From: Trichobilharzia szidati
Taxonomy: Eukaryota > Platyhelminthes > Trematoda > Strigeidida > Schistosomatidae
Direction of reading: 5' to 3'
Length of the DNA: 64,000 nt
Assembly (NCBI GenBank): GCA_944472155.2
Contig: OX235272.1
Location: forward strand, 105,468,020-105,532,019
The translations under genes and the position numbers were made by a program. The notes beneath the pieces are model-generated. The model was not told the origin of the DNA. It worked only from the letters and a program-made list of their open reading frames with translations, and made no database searches. Within the stretch, counting starts at the first letter, position 1; every line of letters starts with the position of its first letter. Shown piece by piece: positions 29,793-41,204 of the stretch.

Positions 29793-31460
29793 TAATAATA
29801 ATAATAATCTACTTTATTCCAAAAACAGTACTTATAATACAGAATGGAATTCTCAGCATTTGTCACAATATTGCATCTGATTTACTCAAAATATAAATAA
29901 AATTAAAAATTAAAACAAAATTAACCGGAGGAATTTGTCCACATTTACTATATAAAGTTAAAAAGATTCGAAGCACGAATTGAGATTATTAAATATAATA
30001 ATAATAATACAATAATAACAGTGAGTTTGTTTCAAACGGTATTGTCGATTCAGTTTGGAAACTTTAGCATGTTATAGATTATTGGATCTAATGTTCTGTT
30101 GATATAGTATAATGAGGGGAAATACAAAATTAACAGTTATAATACAGCTTAAAATTATGTCCACACTTATGAAAAAAAATAAACAAAACGAAAAAATTGA
30201 GAGGATTATAAATATAAGAAATACAATAACAATAAAGTTTGATGCTGTAAGGGTAGAGGAAATGGTTTATTTAGTGGTGCAAAGAAGGTTAGTTAGTTCA
30301 TGCCTGACACTGTTTTCATCACATAAAGTTCGTGCTAAATATGGTATAGTGGAATTTTTATACTTAGACGTACGTGCATAAAGTCTTCTGAAAAGACTTC
30401 TTGTTTTACCTGAGGAGACACAAGGTTGGAGCTGAGAGTATAGTGGGTGTTCAGAGTCTGACAAAATTCCTTTAGCAAATTTTTGGCATGACATCAAGTG
30501 CCTATCCGTGACAATGTCAACGATATGGCCAAATGGGATACCACTCGTTCTACTGACAGTCTTCAGAGTTCTACAAAGTATGACATAGTCTTTTTTAAGC
30601 AATCCAAGAAAGAATAAACAAGGGTGAACAGTAAAGAAGAATAGGTAAAATACACGAGTTGACAAACTGTAAGAGGAGGGGTTGATTGAGTTATGCCTGA
30701 GTGCCTTAACTTCTTAATGTAAAAAGTCAGACGAAATATTTTTTTAGAAATCGCTAAGACATGAGGGGAAGCATCGTTTCAACTACAGGCGGACGGAACT
30801 GACGAGGATATCAAAGCAAGGATCGGAAAAGCAAGACAAGCTTTCATTACCCTCAAGTCTGTGTGGAGGTCAACAGCACTCAGCATCAAAAATAAGATCC
30901 GGATTTTCAACTCCAATGTGAAGTCAGTGCTACTTACTATACGGATTAGAGACTTGCACTGCGCGTCATACAGAGCACCTCAAACAAACTACAGACCTTC
31001 ATTAACAGTTGTCTTCGCTCAATACTCAAGATCAGATGGCTGGCCAGAAAAGATCAGCAACAAAGATCTCTGTCAATGAGCGAACCAACCAGGAACCGAT
31101 TGTGAAACAAATAAGCAAGAAGAAATGGAGATGGATGGCCATACTCTGAGAAAACAAAGCATCAAGTGACATCACTAAACAAGCCATTGCTCGAGTGGAA
31201 CCCGGCCGAAAGGAAAGCGGCGAGTTGGTCGTCAGCGTGAGGGTGACTTGGAGGAGGTGATGTGAAGAGGAGATGAAAACGTGTGGGCAGACATGGAGCC
31301 AGGTGAAGACTCTAGCAGAGAACCGAACGCAATGGAGATGTGGGCGGCTGAAGCCCTATGTTCCTCTAGGAATTAAAGGATACAATAATAATATAATAAT
31401 AAGACATGAGGGGACCAGGATAGGTCAGAAGAGAGAATTAATCCAAGATGCTTAACTTCA
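29793..31460 (-). mobile_element. CR1-C, 3' part of a CR1-A-family LINE, split by RTE-B
   Basis: (AAT)n end at 29793, family 3' region, then minus-strand RT C-terminus (30665-30267: FLGLLKKDYVILCRTLKTVS, YARTSKYKNSTIPY, stop). At 30769 it is cut by RTE-B and continues at 31400-31460. 5' truncated. Confidence 0.82.
30770..31399 (+). mobile_element. RTE-B 3' fragment in CR1-C, 15 bp TSD
   Basis: Encodes DEDIKARIGKARQAFITLKS, then WPEKISNKDLCQ, QEPIVKQI.KKKWRWM, and ends ctgaagccctatgttcc...(ATA)n. TSD taagacatgagggga at 30755-30769 and 31400-31414. Internal stops. 5' truncated after the RT. Confidence 0.88.
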
Positions 31461-32149
31461 TTATTCACATTGTAAAAAAAATCAATTAAAACGGGAGATT
31501 AACTGCTGAAATAAAATAGATCCATTTTATCCTGATCCATATGTTGTTTTTGTTGTTATCGCTTTGTTTAAACAAAGTTACACAACTGAAATTATCCTAC
31601 ACTGAAGAGGAATAGTAAATGATAACATGGATTAGCAGAGTAATATCAATAATGATAGTAGTAATAGTAATAGTAATAATAATAATAATAGTAATAATGA
31701 TAACTATTTGTGGCTATGACACATCACCATGGTTTTGGCCTCATGTTACCATGTTTTCATGAATAAATGTATATAACATTCATTTTATTATTATTATCAT
31801 TATTATTATTACTATTATTTATTCTTGTTTCTACTATTTTTATCAAGGGTTGTTTACTAAATTTAACACTTGCTATTAAGGGAATTACTATTATATATTT
31901 ATTTATATACAATCTACACAAGTATTATTATTATTGATGAATTTTTGTGCTAAAGACACGTGAATACACTAACACACAATACAATATATAGAGAGATGGA
32001 GAGGGCTAGAAAATTGATTTTTATTTAAACTATATCTCAAGCACACACACAACTTGAGGTTTACACCAATTTCAACAACTATATCGACATTTCTATGCTG
32101 TTGGCAGTGAGTTATTGCACTCGTAGCTGTGCGTGTGTGTCTAACTGAC
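31461..32149. other. AT-rich region with trinucleotide microsatellites
   Basis: Interrupted (AAT/AGT)n at about 31655-31700 and (ATT)n at about 31787-31830. No coding sequence or repeat family seen. Confidence 0.6.
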
Positions 32150-32340
32150 TAACTGACTGACTGACTGGTTTCAATGTAGAACTTCGTACAGATGTACATC
32201 AGTTCCATTTGCCACACTCTATCCTTGTAGCACAAAAAGCAAGAGAAGAGAGTAAAGAGAGATTTAAAAGATGGAGGGATAGTAAACAGAAGTATGAGTG
32301 AGGGAAAAAGAATAGTAATATGGAAGAACAATAGAGTTTT

Positions 32341-32768
32341 CAAGCATTGGTTTGTAGGGATTTGATTGATTGGTTACAGGATATCATCATGAGCGACTGG
32401 CTCTATTCAGGTAGGTAGTTATCTGGGGTTCTAGTGGGAGGTCGTGACCAGTAGGGTGCAGCAGGTCGGGTGTGAGGACAAATGCTCACCGAAGACATTG
32501 GCTAGCGGTTGCGCTATGTCGTGAATTGGCAGAAGTTAGAATTCATAGAGTGGCTGGCCATAGGATCAGTCGGATCCCAGTGGCCTAATGGTCAATGAGC
32601 TCACCTTGTAACCAGACGGTCTTGGGTTCGAACTGCTGTGGTGGATGTGTACTGTTGAAGAGTCAGACCCGAGCTTGGCTGACAAAACAGCCAGTTGCCT
32701 GGCAGTACTCCGTGGGGATTTTCCAATGGTTCTCTAACTGATGTTAGCTCATGATGAAATCCTATAAC
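32341..32768 (+). mobile_element. SINE-A with inverted terminal piece, 12 bp TSD
   Basis: Starts with a ~50 bp inverted copy of the 3' end, then the 5' body, box A (gtggcctaatgg), box B (gggttcgaactgc), HHR region (C3 to U and G12 to A changes) and tail ending tataacc. TSD caatagagtttt at 32329-32340 and 32769-32780. Inserted in the RTE-A 3' UTR. Confidence 0.88.
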
Positions 32769-33385
32769 CAATAGAGTTTTATTGGATATGATAAATCACA
32801 TAGACTGAATGCACCTGTATCAGCCTTTGGTTTTCACTATCCCGAGGATCCCAACCAGCCATTTAGATAGTCTACACCTCCCGACGTGACTGGCTGGCTG
32901 GCTCAAGCTAACTCTCTTGTGGGTTTCATTGACTGATGAAGTAATGCTTTCGTTTGACCACCACTAGCTAACTCTTTTCCAACCTCATCCATCCTTTGTC
33001 AGTCAGCTAACATTGCCAGTCAATCGAGGAAGGCGATCGATGGCATTAAGCAGTGGTATGCATAACACATGTTCTGACCATCTCTCTCAATCGATGTAGT
33101 AGCGCAACAACCACCTGGTCGATTGATTTTCCCTCCTTACCTACACCTGCCTAGCATTTGAACACTGATGCCTAGCCTAGCCTCACTACTGCTGACCCTG
33201 TTATACCACCACCAACTCACACCCATTGGAGACAGAACGCAGACACCTATGATTGAAGACAGCTAGCTAGCTAGTCAGGCTTTTCATGTCTTCCACTATC
33301 AGTGGCCATGTCTCACAGCTAGCCAGCCATAGAGGAGGATGGGGAGAACTGCTGCTGAGCAGTACACACGTGCGGAGTACGTAAC

Positions 33386-33885
33386 AATATATATATGATT
33401 GTACACCTTTATGTTAGATGCTGAAATTAGAAACATTGTACATGACTTTTGTTTGAAATGATTCATGTTATAATATAGATAACTTCCGAGTACAATCTGA
33501 AATACAGCGTACCGCTGGCCGTTTCGTCTTTTCAATAGTCTATTCTGTCTACTTGCTTCACTACTAAACATGTTGTATCCTTTGGATTTTTGCAGGAACC
33601 TCTTATCCTCATCCGAAGACTATTTTACAACCGGTACGCAGCTTTTACCAGTAGACACGACTCTAGCAGTGAACACTTATGGATTATATCAATAACTTGG
33701 AGCCGTGGACTTTAAACGTATATCCAAGTGACCGTTTAATTAATATAACTCATTACTGTATTTTTTATAATATCCTGTCACACTATCATCGCATTAACTT
33801 GGATTTTTATTCAAATACTTGTTTTGTTAATGAGCTCGTTAGAAAGTCCTCTACACACGTTCTTTGATCAATAACCAGCAGGATG
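33386..33885. other. Unassigned insertion within RTE-A copy
   Basis: Separates two collinear RTE-A segments, so probably an insertion. No motif found beyond a short ATAT run near 33387. Confidence 0.45.
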
Positions 33886-34030
33886 TCACGTTCACTAAGT
33901 CAGAGATGGCGTATGTTCGCGTATGCCAAACTAACCTTCTGTATCCATGCTGAGTTTTTCTCAGCGATCGACGAACCCGCTAATTTTGGCTGATGCAACT
34001 CCCCCAAATACTTGAACAAGGCAAGTTGTA

Positions 34031-34475
34031 TTTGTGTGAACTAATGTGACTTCTCACCTCGAATTGTGTAATTTACTAGTTCAGCTGAAATTTGCATGAT
34101 TTCAACTGAGCTGGCTCTCTCTCTGTCTCTCTCTGAGAGCAGTCAACCCCGTGAATACCGATGATGAGGTTCGCTACAAACGAGTGGAATGGTCATCTCG
34201 TGTTTAGATTACTTCAATCAGGCCAGTAAGTACCACCAGTTGACTGACATATGAGTCATCATGTCAGCAGTATATACCTCATCATGTAGAAGCCCAAATG
34301 CGAAGCAAACAATTTTCTTCTCAAAAGAATAGACACGGAACAAAGAATACTCTTTTCGACAACCCCATCATCATCAGATTCTACAATTATATATACATTA
34401 TAGTAGTGAATGAATGAATTAGTCTTATGAACAACATTAATGTTGTTTAAAAAACATCGAATCAATAATATTGTT
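34031..34475. other. No gene seen
   Basis: Contains a CT-rich simple repeat (34111-34135). Nothing else recognised. Confidence 0.45.
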
Positions 34476-34477
34476 TT

Positions 34478-34660
34478 TGTTTATAGATTGATTCCACACT
34501 GTAGTTTGGGTACAAGTACGGAATTTTCAGCATGTGATATCGGTAGCCCAAATTTTGTACGCCGACCATTGATATCAGGTGTGCGTCGGCAGGGGATCGA
34601 ACCCTACATGGTCGGCGAGAGTCCTAACCGCTGTACCACCGGTAGATTACAGCTCAATAG
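34478..34660 (-). repeat. SINE-D copy 1
   Basis: Minus strand: tRNA-like head (box A gtggtacagcgg, box B gggttcgatcccc) followed by the SINE-D body (cacctgatatcaatgg, gggctaccgatatcaca). Shares the body with 60190-60370. The head resembles SINE-B, the body does not. Confidence 0.75.
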
Positions 34661-34734
34661 CATCAACATAAAATAAGCTGAATGTCAGAAAAATTAGGAA
34701 AGATAATATTACAAATTCATGAGTTTATAGTTTC

Positions 34735-35278
34735 TACTGAAGGCCGGCCAGGGTAGTAGTAGGGGCTGGACTTGCTTCTTTTGAACACAGAGCACTGATT
34801 GTTTGAGGCGAATTGCAATAGCCTCTGCTGTTTGGAGCATGCGGTGCTTAGATGATGATTTTGGCAATTTATTTGGCACCCGGTAGATTATAGAGAAGGA
34901 TTCTTCAACGCTGGCTGTCTTTGTCGCCGGTTTGCATCAGATGGTCCAATATCGAACTGTTAATGGTTTTCACTACACCTTTACTTAGCCATACTAGGAA
35001 ATGTTCCCAAGTGACAACGAAAAATCAAGTGTCTAGAGCAACGGCCGATATAACTTGCCCCACCAAAAGCGTAGTTGAATTGATAGATAAAATTTGAAGT
35101 GGCTAGTCTAGGTACTTCAACTTTCAGTCGAGGAATCACCATCGGTCGTGTAGAGAATAAGACGTGTAGTTCGCCAGCATTAAAAGTTCTTTGAACTGAT
35201 TTTCTTAATTTCCTAGTAATTTCTTTTATATGAAGTCACCGTCAGCTATGCTGTACATTCGTGTATTTATAGTGAATG
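34735..35278 (-). pseudogene. Penelope-like element PLE-8, GIY-YIG region
   Basis: Minus strand: FNAGELHVLFSTRPMV, then NFIYQFNYAFGGASYIGRCSR (GIY-YIG core with Tyr and Arg present but the usual Cys residues lost), and frame-broken ILDHLMQTGDK and CVQKK-like C-terminus. It is 5' truncated. A separate family from PLE-1 to 7. Confidence 0.72.
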
Positions 35279-35289
35279 CGTGAGAAAGT

Positions 35290-35575
35290 CCCAGAACTAT
35301 TTCTGGTCAGAGGTTAAATCAATAAAATTACAAAGTGTAATAAACTGGAACATCGGATGCACAGAATGTAGTAAGATAGATAAATAGGTAGTAGTACGAT
35401 TCTAGAACTATGTTGTTGTTGTTTTTTGTCCGAACTTCCCGCCTATTTTGTTATTGCTAGATCTTCAATCCGTAATTTATACAAACAGTCGAGTTTTTCA
35501 GTAATTATGACCTATATTCTGTCTTTTCTACCCGATCTTCCTGATTATCACACTTTGTATTTCGACACACTACTA
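35290..35575. repeat. T-type palindromic repeat, copy 2
   Basis: Same arms as 24155-24585 (aattacaaagtgt at the left, cacactttgta at the right) with a shorter centre. It lies directly upstream of PLE-1b, as copy 1 lies directly downstream of the Gypsy-type LTR. Confidence 0.72.
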
Positions 35576-35579
35576 AAAG

Positions 35580-36700
35580 TAGCTACTATTGAGATGCACT
35601 TTTAATGTGCACTTCAAGTTTAACAACATGGTGTTTAGACATAGAGATGGAGTAGCAATGGGGTCGCCACTGGATCCTTTACTTGCTAACTGCTTCTTGG
35701 CAAGTCTAGAGAACAGTATGTTACGACCAAATGAAGATAGTTTTCATATGTACCAAAGATACATGGATGATACTTTTATCATATGTGACGAGAATACCAA
35801 CATCGAAATGATAACTAGGGAGTTCAACAACTGCAGGAATCAAAGATGAACTCGGAATTCCATTTTTTGGATATTTTTCTAAAAAGGAGATCTGATGGTT
35901 CTTTTCAAAGATTGATGTACAGGAAGCTAGCATGGAATGGTAAGTACACAAATTTTCATAGTTGGGTCCCTTTGAAAGGAAAGAGAAATCTGATTCATTC
36001 CTTATCCTTAAGAATAAGAAGGATATGTTCTAGTGATACAATCGATTAGGAACTGGGACGACTCAGACAAGTCCAAATGGAAAATGGATATCCTTCAAGA
36101 ATCATCAGTCAGAAAAAATCCTGAAGAACCTAGACGGTGCCAAAGAAACTGCTACTCATGAAGGCTGAATTTAAAGGTGAGATCGAAGCTGAGATCCTGA
36201 AGAATCGCCTACGCAGATCACTGAGGAAAGCCTTCTTTGTGGCTGGGCTACGGATCAATTTCTACAGCCGACAAATGATCAATGGATGTGTGAAGGATAA
36301 ACTGCCGCTTTGGATGGGCCACTTTAATGCGTGTTTATAAATTCACATACTCATGTGTAGCTAGTTATATTGACCGCACACAAAGCACACACTTTCCAAG
36401 CGTAATCCTGAACATTATCCGGCATAGTTAGCAAAAGGAAAAGCAAGGCAATTACTAGTTCAATTCTCGAGCACTTGGTAAACTCAAGCTACTCAGCTCC
36501 ACCAGAGTTGTCTTTCAAGATTATCTCCAAGGTGAGGTCAAAAGGTACAAAGGGTGTCAGGTTTCGGCATTTGTGTGTGGCGGAGGGGTTGAAAATTCGT
36601 CAATACAACGCCGATATCTGTATGCAGAAGAAGTTTGTCCAGTCACTAGTCGTTCCCTGTAAATATTTCTTTATTTTTAATGATTAGTTTGCTTTAACTT
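35580..36700 (+). pseudogene. Penelope-like element PLE-1b, RT and decayed nuclease
   Basis: FKFNNMVFRHRDGVAMGSP, YQRYMDDTFIIC (catalytic YMDD near 35757-35768), frameshift near 35835, FHFLDIFLKRRSDGS, stop at 36049, thumb and linker to 36340. It continues past a stop into a decayed GIY-YIG region and ends ICMQKKFVQSLVVPC near 36620-36660. Plus-strand partner of PLE-1a. Confidence 0.85.
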
Positions 36701-37050
36701 TAATAATCAATTCAATATTATCACTTTTACATGTCCCCTTTGTACGTTTTCTCACTCTCTTCACACTTATTCAAAGGATACTCAACTACCTTTCTTCTCA
36801 ATCAATAACAATTTTAGCCTTATCAAATTTCTAATGCTTACTTCCTTTGTGCCTTTGGGTATTACGTAATTTGTAAGTTTTATTTTTACTTTTGAAACCA
36901 ATTCTGAGTAATTATGTTAGTTATGTCACCGCTACCACCCCTATTACTAAATAATGGACTGGAATACATTTTTGGTAAATATAAATACGACTGTACAGTC
37001 TGTGAAGATGATTTCGTTGATAAAGGAAATTTGCTTCGCTGAATTTTCTT
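36701..37050 (+). other. PLE-1b 3' untranslated region
   Basis: AT- and pyrimidine-rich, with a tacgactgtacagtctgtg stretch near 36985 related to the PLE terminal motif at 40681. No gene. Confidence 0.5.
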
Positions 37051-37052
37051 TT

Positions 37053-37420
37053 ATTTTGGTTACAGGATTTCATCATGAGCTGACATTGGTTAGACAACCA
37101 TTGGAAAACCAGCTGGGAGTACTGGACAAGTGTTTCGTCCTAGTTCGGGACTCTTCATCAGTACACACTCACTGCCCGGGGTTCGAGTTGGCAGAAGTTA
37201 GAATTCATGAGCCATTGAATCCGGTCCCAGTGGCTTAATGGTCTACGAGCTCGCCTTGTAACCAGAAGGTCCTGGGTGCGTTCTGTGAAGAATCCCAAAC
37301 TAGGACGAAACAGCTATCCAGTACTCCCAGGTTTTCCAGTGGTTCTCTAACTGATGTCAGCTTATGATGAAATCCTCCAACCAATCAAACAAAAAATCCC
37401 TACAAAACCAATACTTGAAA
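37053..37420 (+). repeat. Fold-back SINE-A
   Basis: 37056-37190 is an inverted 3' end plus HHR and part of the tRNA head. 37187-37420 is the plus-strand copy (box A 37227, truncated box B, HHR, tail). The inverted-arm HHR (37094-37138, minus) has perfect stem II GTCC with GGAC, GAAA and a cleavage C; only C3 is changed to A. Confidence 0.8.
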
Positions 37421-37434
37421 ATTATTATTATTGA

Positions 37435-38358
37435 CCATATTACAACACCTAACACGAGTTAGAGACCGAATGCAGACACATATCCCTTCCTGTTGTTTAG
37501 TATCGTTTTAGACTAGAAGCAACTTTTGCTACCACAGCAATAGTTGCAGGACTAACGTCCATATCTCACTGATTTTCTTCTCAGAAATCATTCTACTTAC
37601 CCATAAGTTATTTACAACTGGTTTCTCTAATCAGCCTAAACTATTGGACGGGTATTATCTACAACTGATGGCTTATAGGTTTATTCCACCTATCATTTGT
37701 CCACAGTTGTTACGGAGACATCCAGTTAGCTTACGTTTGAGCAGCATCTACTCCCCCATCATGTTCAGAGCCTATCGAAAGAAATCTTCTTACATTTATC
37801 AGGTCGGATTAAGGCTGAAGAAATCCTGTCAGTAATTAACCTTTAGTTCCAAGTTATCAATATTCTTTACCACTGTGTTTCTACACAAAAAACTGGATTT
37901 GATGCCAAATACCCTGAGGATGAGTACTGTTGTCACTACCAGATAAGTGTTTAGTCATCTCTTCTCTAATTACAGACTTTACGTACTCACTGAGAGGCCA
38001 AATATATCGCGACTTCGCACTTAATTGTTTTCTATGTCCGTTTAGCTTCACGCATACACAACCAAAGACCATGTACATATTTCAGAAGCAACGTGAATCT
38101 TCCACCAACCGTTTCTCTCTCTCTCCACTTATAATTTGTAACTAGACAACCTATTTGTGTCTACTGTTGATTTGATTTCAGTAGTCATCAGGTACATTTG
38201 AAAATAGTGCTGGCCAAATCGATATCTGGACAGAATAGTAAGAAACGTTGACTGTTGTTAGTTCGTCGACATGGGATACTTCTGATACACTTTTTGGACT
38301 AACTCAGCTTTCCTACTTTAGCACTTAAAATCATCACCTACTGAGATGTAAACGTCTA
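37435..38358 (-). pseudogene. RTE-A decayed copy, endonuclease to mid-protein
   Basis: 38078-37881 encodes CVCVKLNGHRKQL and EEMTKHLSGSDNSTHP, matching CLRLNGRRKQL and EELAKHISEFDSCAHP of the RTE-A protein. 38180-38345 matches the AP-endonuclease segment. Host of the PLE-7b insertion; RTE-A-like sequence resumes briefly after 39291. Confidence 0.7.
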
Positions 38359-39277
38359 TGATGGAGAAGATTTGTAGCTCAGGTGGATGATTTCGATGTG
38401 GTTGTGTTCTCTGAGCTAGCTGGATAGTTAATTTGCGAAGCTTTCATCACCCTACTAGGTGATATCTTCAGCGCATACTTCAATTTGAAGTGAGCTTTTA
38501 GATTTCTCCACGAGTTTATTAGTCATCTCTCCTGGTGACCACCTTGAACGTGATTGGTTGTTTTTGTGTGTTTTCACACCCTCTAGGCTACTTGTATTGG
38601 AACTGATTGTTTCCTTGACTTGAACTTTGACCCTTTGTGTGTGAGATTTCCTTCTTATCGGTTGATAAATTTTGTCTATCTCTATGTGTCTATTGATTGA
38701 TGATTCACTGAAATGCCAAGCTTCTAAAAATTCTCTAGCATTCTTGTTGTTTCCTCTGTCTAATATTTGAACATTGTCCCAATCGAATTGATGCCCGTGG
38801 TTGTCTGTATGTAGTGATATGAGGGAGTGGATATCATGTCTTTTGATGGCTAGCTTATGTTCGTGGATACGAAGACGAAGGGGGCGTCCACTTTGGCCAA
38901 TGTAGTGTTTTTCGCAGTTGTTACAATTTATCTTGTAGATGATGTTGGTTTTATCTTCTTTCGCTGTTGAGTCTTTTGGTTGACATAGAATTGAGTGAAG
39001 TGATTTTGTTGGTTTGTGTGCGACGTCAATTCCTAAAGGTTTGAAGAGTCTTGCAGTGATTTCTGAGATGTCCTTTATATATATGGTAGGGCGATTTTCT
39101 TTGTGCTTTCCATGGGGGCTTTTGGTTTGATAGGTTGGCTTGGGGGTATATGTCTCTTGATGAAGTTCCGTGGATATCCATACTTCAAATTGAAGTATGC
39201 GCTGAAGTTGTCTCCTAGTAGGGTGATGAAAGCTTCGCAAATTAACTATCCAGCTCAGAGAACACAACCACATCAAA
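38359..39277 (-). mobile_element. Penelope-like element PLE-7b with inverted ends and 13 bp TSD
   Basis: Minus-strand C-terminal PLE gene with its terminal segment (38392-38491) repeated in inverted form at the other end (39182-39277). TSD atgtaaacgtcta at 38346-38358 and 39278-39290. Both terminal segments carry the family's HHR-like core. The host is an RTE-A copy. Confidence 0.88.
38455..39276 (-). CDS. PLE-7b C-terminal protein with GIY-YIG endonuclease
   Basis: Open frame of 273 codons. The first ~30 residues are encoded by the inverted terminal segment and are not real PLE protein. Real sequence runs from about residue 35: linker, then NIIYKINCNNCEKHYIGQSGR (111-131) with R136 and EH (139-140), a PLE-type GIY-YIG domain with paired Cys. 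The C-terminal part is basic. No RT remains. Nearly identical domains lie at 51727-51494 (minus) and 51997-52230 (plus). Confidence 0.85.
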   Translation of the reverse strand: MMWLCSLSWIVNLRSFHHPTRRQLQRILQFEVWISTELHQETYTPKPTYQTKSPHGKHKENRPTIYIKDISEITARLFKPLGIDVAHKPTKSLHSILCQPKDSTAKEDKTNIIYKINCNNCEKHYIGQSGRPLRLRIHEHKLAIKRHDIHSLISLHTDNHGHQFDWDNVQILDRGNNKNAREFLEAWHFSESSINRHIEIDKIYQPIRRKSHTQRVKVQVKETISSNTSSLEGVKTHKNNQSRSRWSPGEMTNKLVEKSKSSLQIEVCAEDIT

Positions 39278-39379
39278 ATGTAAACGTCTAGACAGCATGT
39301 GATAAAATCCAGCGAGCAGTGGTCAGTTGGCGCTTAAGGGGAAATTAAGGTAATGCACAGACGAATGGTCAAGTGGTTG

Positions 39380-40683
39380 CCAATCAGTTGAAAAAGAAAC
39401 TTAATTTGATCTATTGCCACTCGTGCCCGATGCATCTGTAGCTCTAATACTCTGGAGGGAGAACTACACTTCTTGAAAGAAATCTTCATACAAAACTGAT
39501 ATCTACCGAGATTTATAGACAAAAACATCAAACAGAAAATCCAAAAACAAGAGACGCGATTCGTTCCAAAAGAGATACTTTATATGAACCTTGACTCCAA
39601 ACGTGACCTACGCTGTGATGTCCTTAAGAGGAGAATTTCCACTTCTTTAAGAAGAACTTTCTTCGCGGTAACACTTAGAGTAGTGTTCTCCAGTCTCCTG
39701 CTGATCTGCAGAAGCCCAAAGGACAAAATCTCGCACCTGACCACTTCTATGTGTATATATCAGTTCACCTGTTGTTGTAGAGCCAGCCAGGTACATCGGT
39801 CGTTCGATGCGCGTCCTGTCAAAAAGGGTCAAGGAACACTTTCCAAAGTGGCTGCATAAAGGAAGTAGTGGCCGTATACAAGGAGTGAAATAATCGAACA
39901 TCTCGTCATCACTGGTCATTCCATCTCAACAAACGCCTCCTGCTTCAAAGTAATCTACAAAGTGAAGAACAAACTGCTAAAGACAATAAGTTTCCGTCTT
40001 ATTTGCATTGCAGAAGCCCTAGCCATTTAGTCATAAGAAGCAGAACTATACATACAAAAGAAAATTATTCAACCACTTCTACTATCATGGTAACAACTCT
40101 GTTGATTTGACTTAACTTTCGCTTTTTTGCTTGTTTTTCTAACTACTTGAAACTCTTGTACTTTTACGTAATTCTGTATTTTATTTTGTTCCCATGTTCA
40201 CCCTGAGCACAACTCTTTCATCGAACTATTCATGTTATTACGTAATTCTTCTTTAACAATCGTTTGTGACAACTCATCACTTTTGTTACTACTCTTTTAT
40301 ATCAACATACAATTCCTCTGAACGCTTTTTGTATGACGTAACTCCACCAAAAAAACTTACTAATTGTATTTTTTTATTGGAAAAACTTAATGTACACATA
40401 CTTACAAAATAACCATATATATATTTGCGATTGTGCGTCGGTGGCATAGCGGTTAAGACGCTCGCCGACCATGCACATGGTCCGGGGTTCGATCCCCGGC
40501 CGACGCAATCCTCTACCTCGCTAACCTAGAAATAACGCTGGTGAAGAGGAAAGGTTGAGCATGAGGCTAGCGACCCCATCCTGTAAAAATAAACACTGCT
40601 ACAGAAACTTCAAGCCTCTAGCTTGAAGCCCTATGTTCCACTGGGAACGTGAAGGAATAAAAAAAAAAAATATTTGCGATTGT
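39380..40683 (+). pseudogene. Penelope-like element PLE-5e (thumb, GIY-YIG, 3' region)
   Basis: TRARCICSSNTLEGELHFL near 39418, stop, FIDKNIK, NLDSKRDLRCDVLKRRISTSLRRTFF (39584-39665), then CIYQFTCCCRAS, a frameshift and SRYIGRSMR (GIY-YIG split by the shift). The C-terminal region ends near 40090. The 3' region to 40430 matches 42010-42320. The terminal motif tgtacagctgtgaa (40681) lies beyond the SINE-B insert. Confidence 0.78.
40435..40669 (+). mobile_element. SINE-B, complete copy with 14 bp TSD
   Basis: The head folds like a tRNA: GCGTCGG (40435-40441) pairs with CCGACGC near 40500; box A gtggcatagcgg; box B ggggttcgatcccc. Then the body, gaagccctatgttccac shared with the RTE-B 3' end, and an A-rich tail. 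TSD atatttgcgattgt at 40421-40434 and 40670-40683. The undamaged head suggests recent activity. Confidence 0.92.
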
Positions 40684-40739
40684 ACAGCTGTGAAAATGAA
40701 TTCGCCGAAAAGAGACTCTTCACTGAACTACTGGTCTTC

Positions 40740-40995
40740 TCTCTACTTTTCCTATAGTTTTACAGATCCAGTCAGACAGCTTAAAAGCAACTATCCAGTG
40801 GGGTAGTGAGTTATTTTCTCTACAGATCAATACAGTCCCTACCTCAGCAGGTCAACGAGAATAATATAAATAAGCAGATCAATATATATATATATGTATG
40901 GGTAGGAATCTATGAAAATTCCTTTAAAAGGAACTCATAGGATGACAGTATTATCTTTCAAGGTCATTGAATCCGCTTATTGATTAGTATACATA
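40740..40995. other. No gene seen
   Basis: Short AT-rich stretch with (AT)n near 40880-40896. Confidence 0.4.
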
Positions 40996-40997
40996 TG

Positions 40998-41200
40998 TTT
41001 AGATAGTTGGAGGTAATCAGTAGGAAGCATTACACCTAGGTTTTGCGCTTGTTGGCACGTGTCAGCAATTTACAGTACTCTGCGACAGCAAGCCACCCAA
41101 CATGGTGGCCATATTGCAAACTTGACTGACACAATTCACTCTGCATCAATCGAAGCACTAGGCGAATGACATTAGTTACTACCTAATATCCAATCAAGGT
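40998..41200 (-). repeat. SINE-C tail and HHR (minus) joined to half of a K hairpin
   Basis: 40998-41075 is the reverse of the SINE-C tail and decayed HHR (acctaggtttt, gcgcttgttgg). 41095-41200 matches the right half of the K repeat (ggtggccatattgcaaac ... aatatccaatcaa). The tRNA head is missing. Confidence 0.65.
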
Positions 41201-41204
41201 ATAC

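Larger units (their letters stand above)
32150..34030 (-). pseudogene. RTE-A decayed copy (3' UTR to RT), interrupted twice
   Basis: 32150-32340 and 32781-33385 match the RTE-A 3' end and C-terminal coding region (reverse of 52640-53345). 33886-34030 matches the next coding part (reverse of about 53360-53485). Interrupted by a SINE-A at 32341-32768 and by unassigned sequence at 33386-33885. Frames destroyed. Confidence 0.75.

Noticed and set aside
40435..40508. A functional tRNA gene
   Set aside because: It has an acceptor-like stem and pol III boxes, but the anticodon arm is not canonical and it is continuous with a SINE body, A-rich tail and TSD. It is a SINE head.
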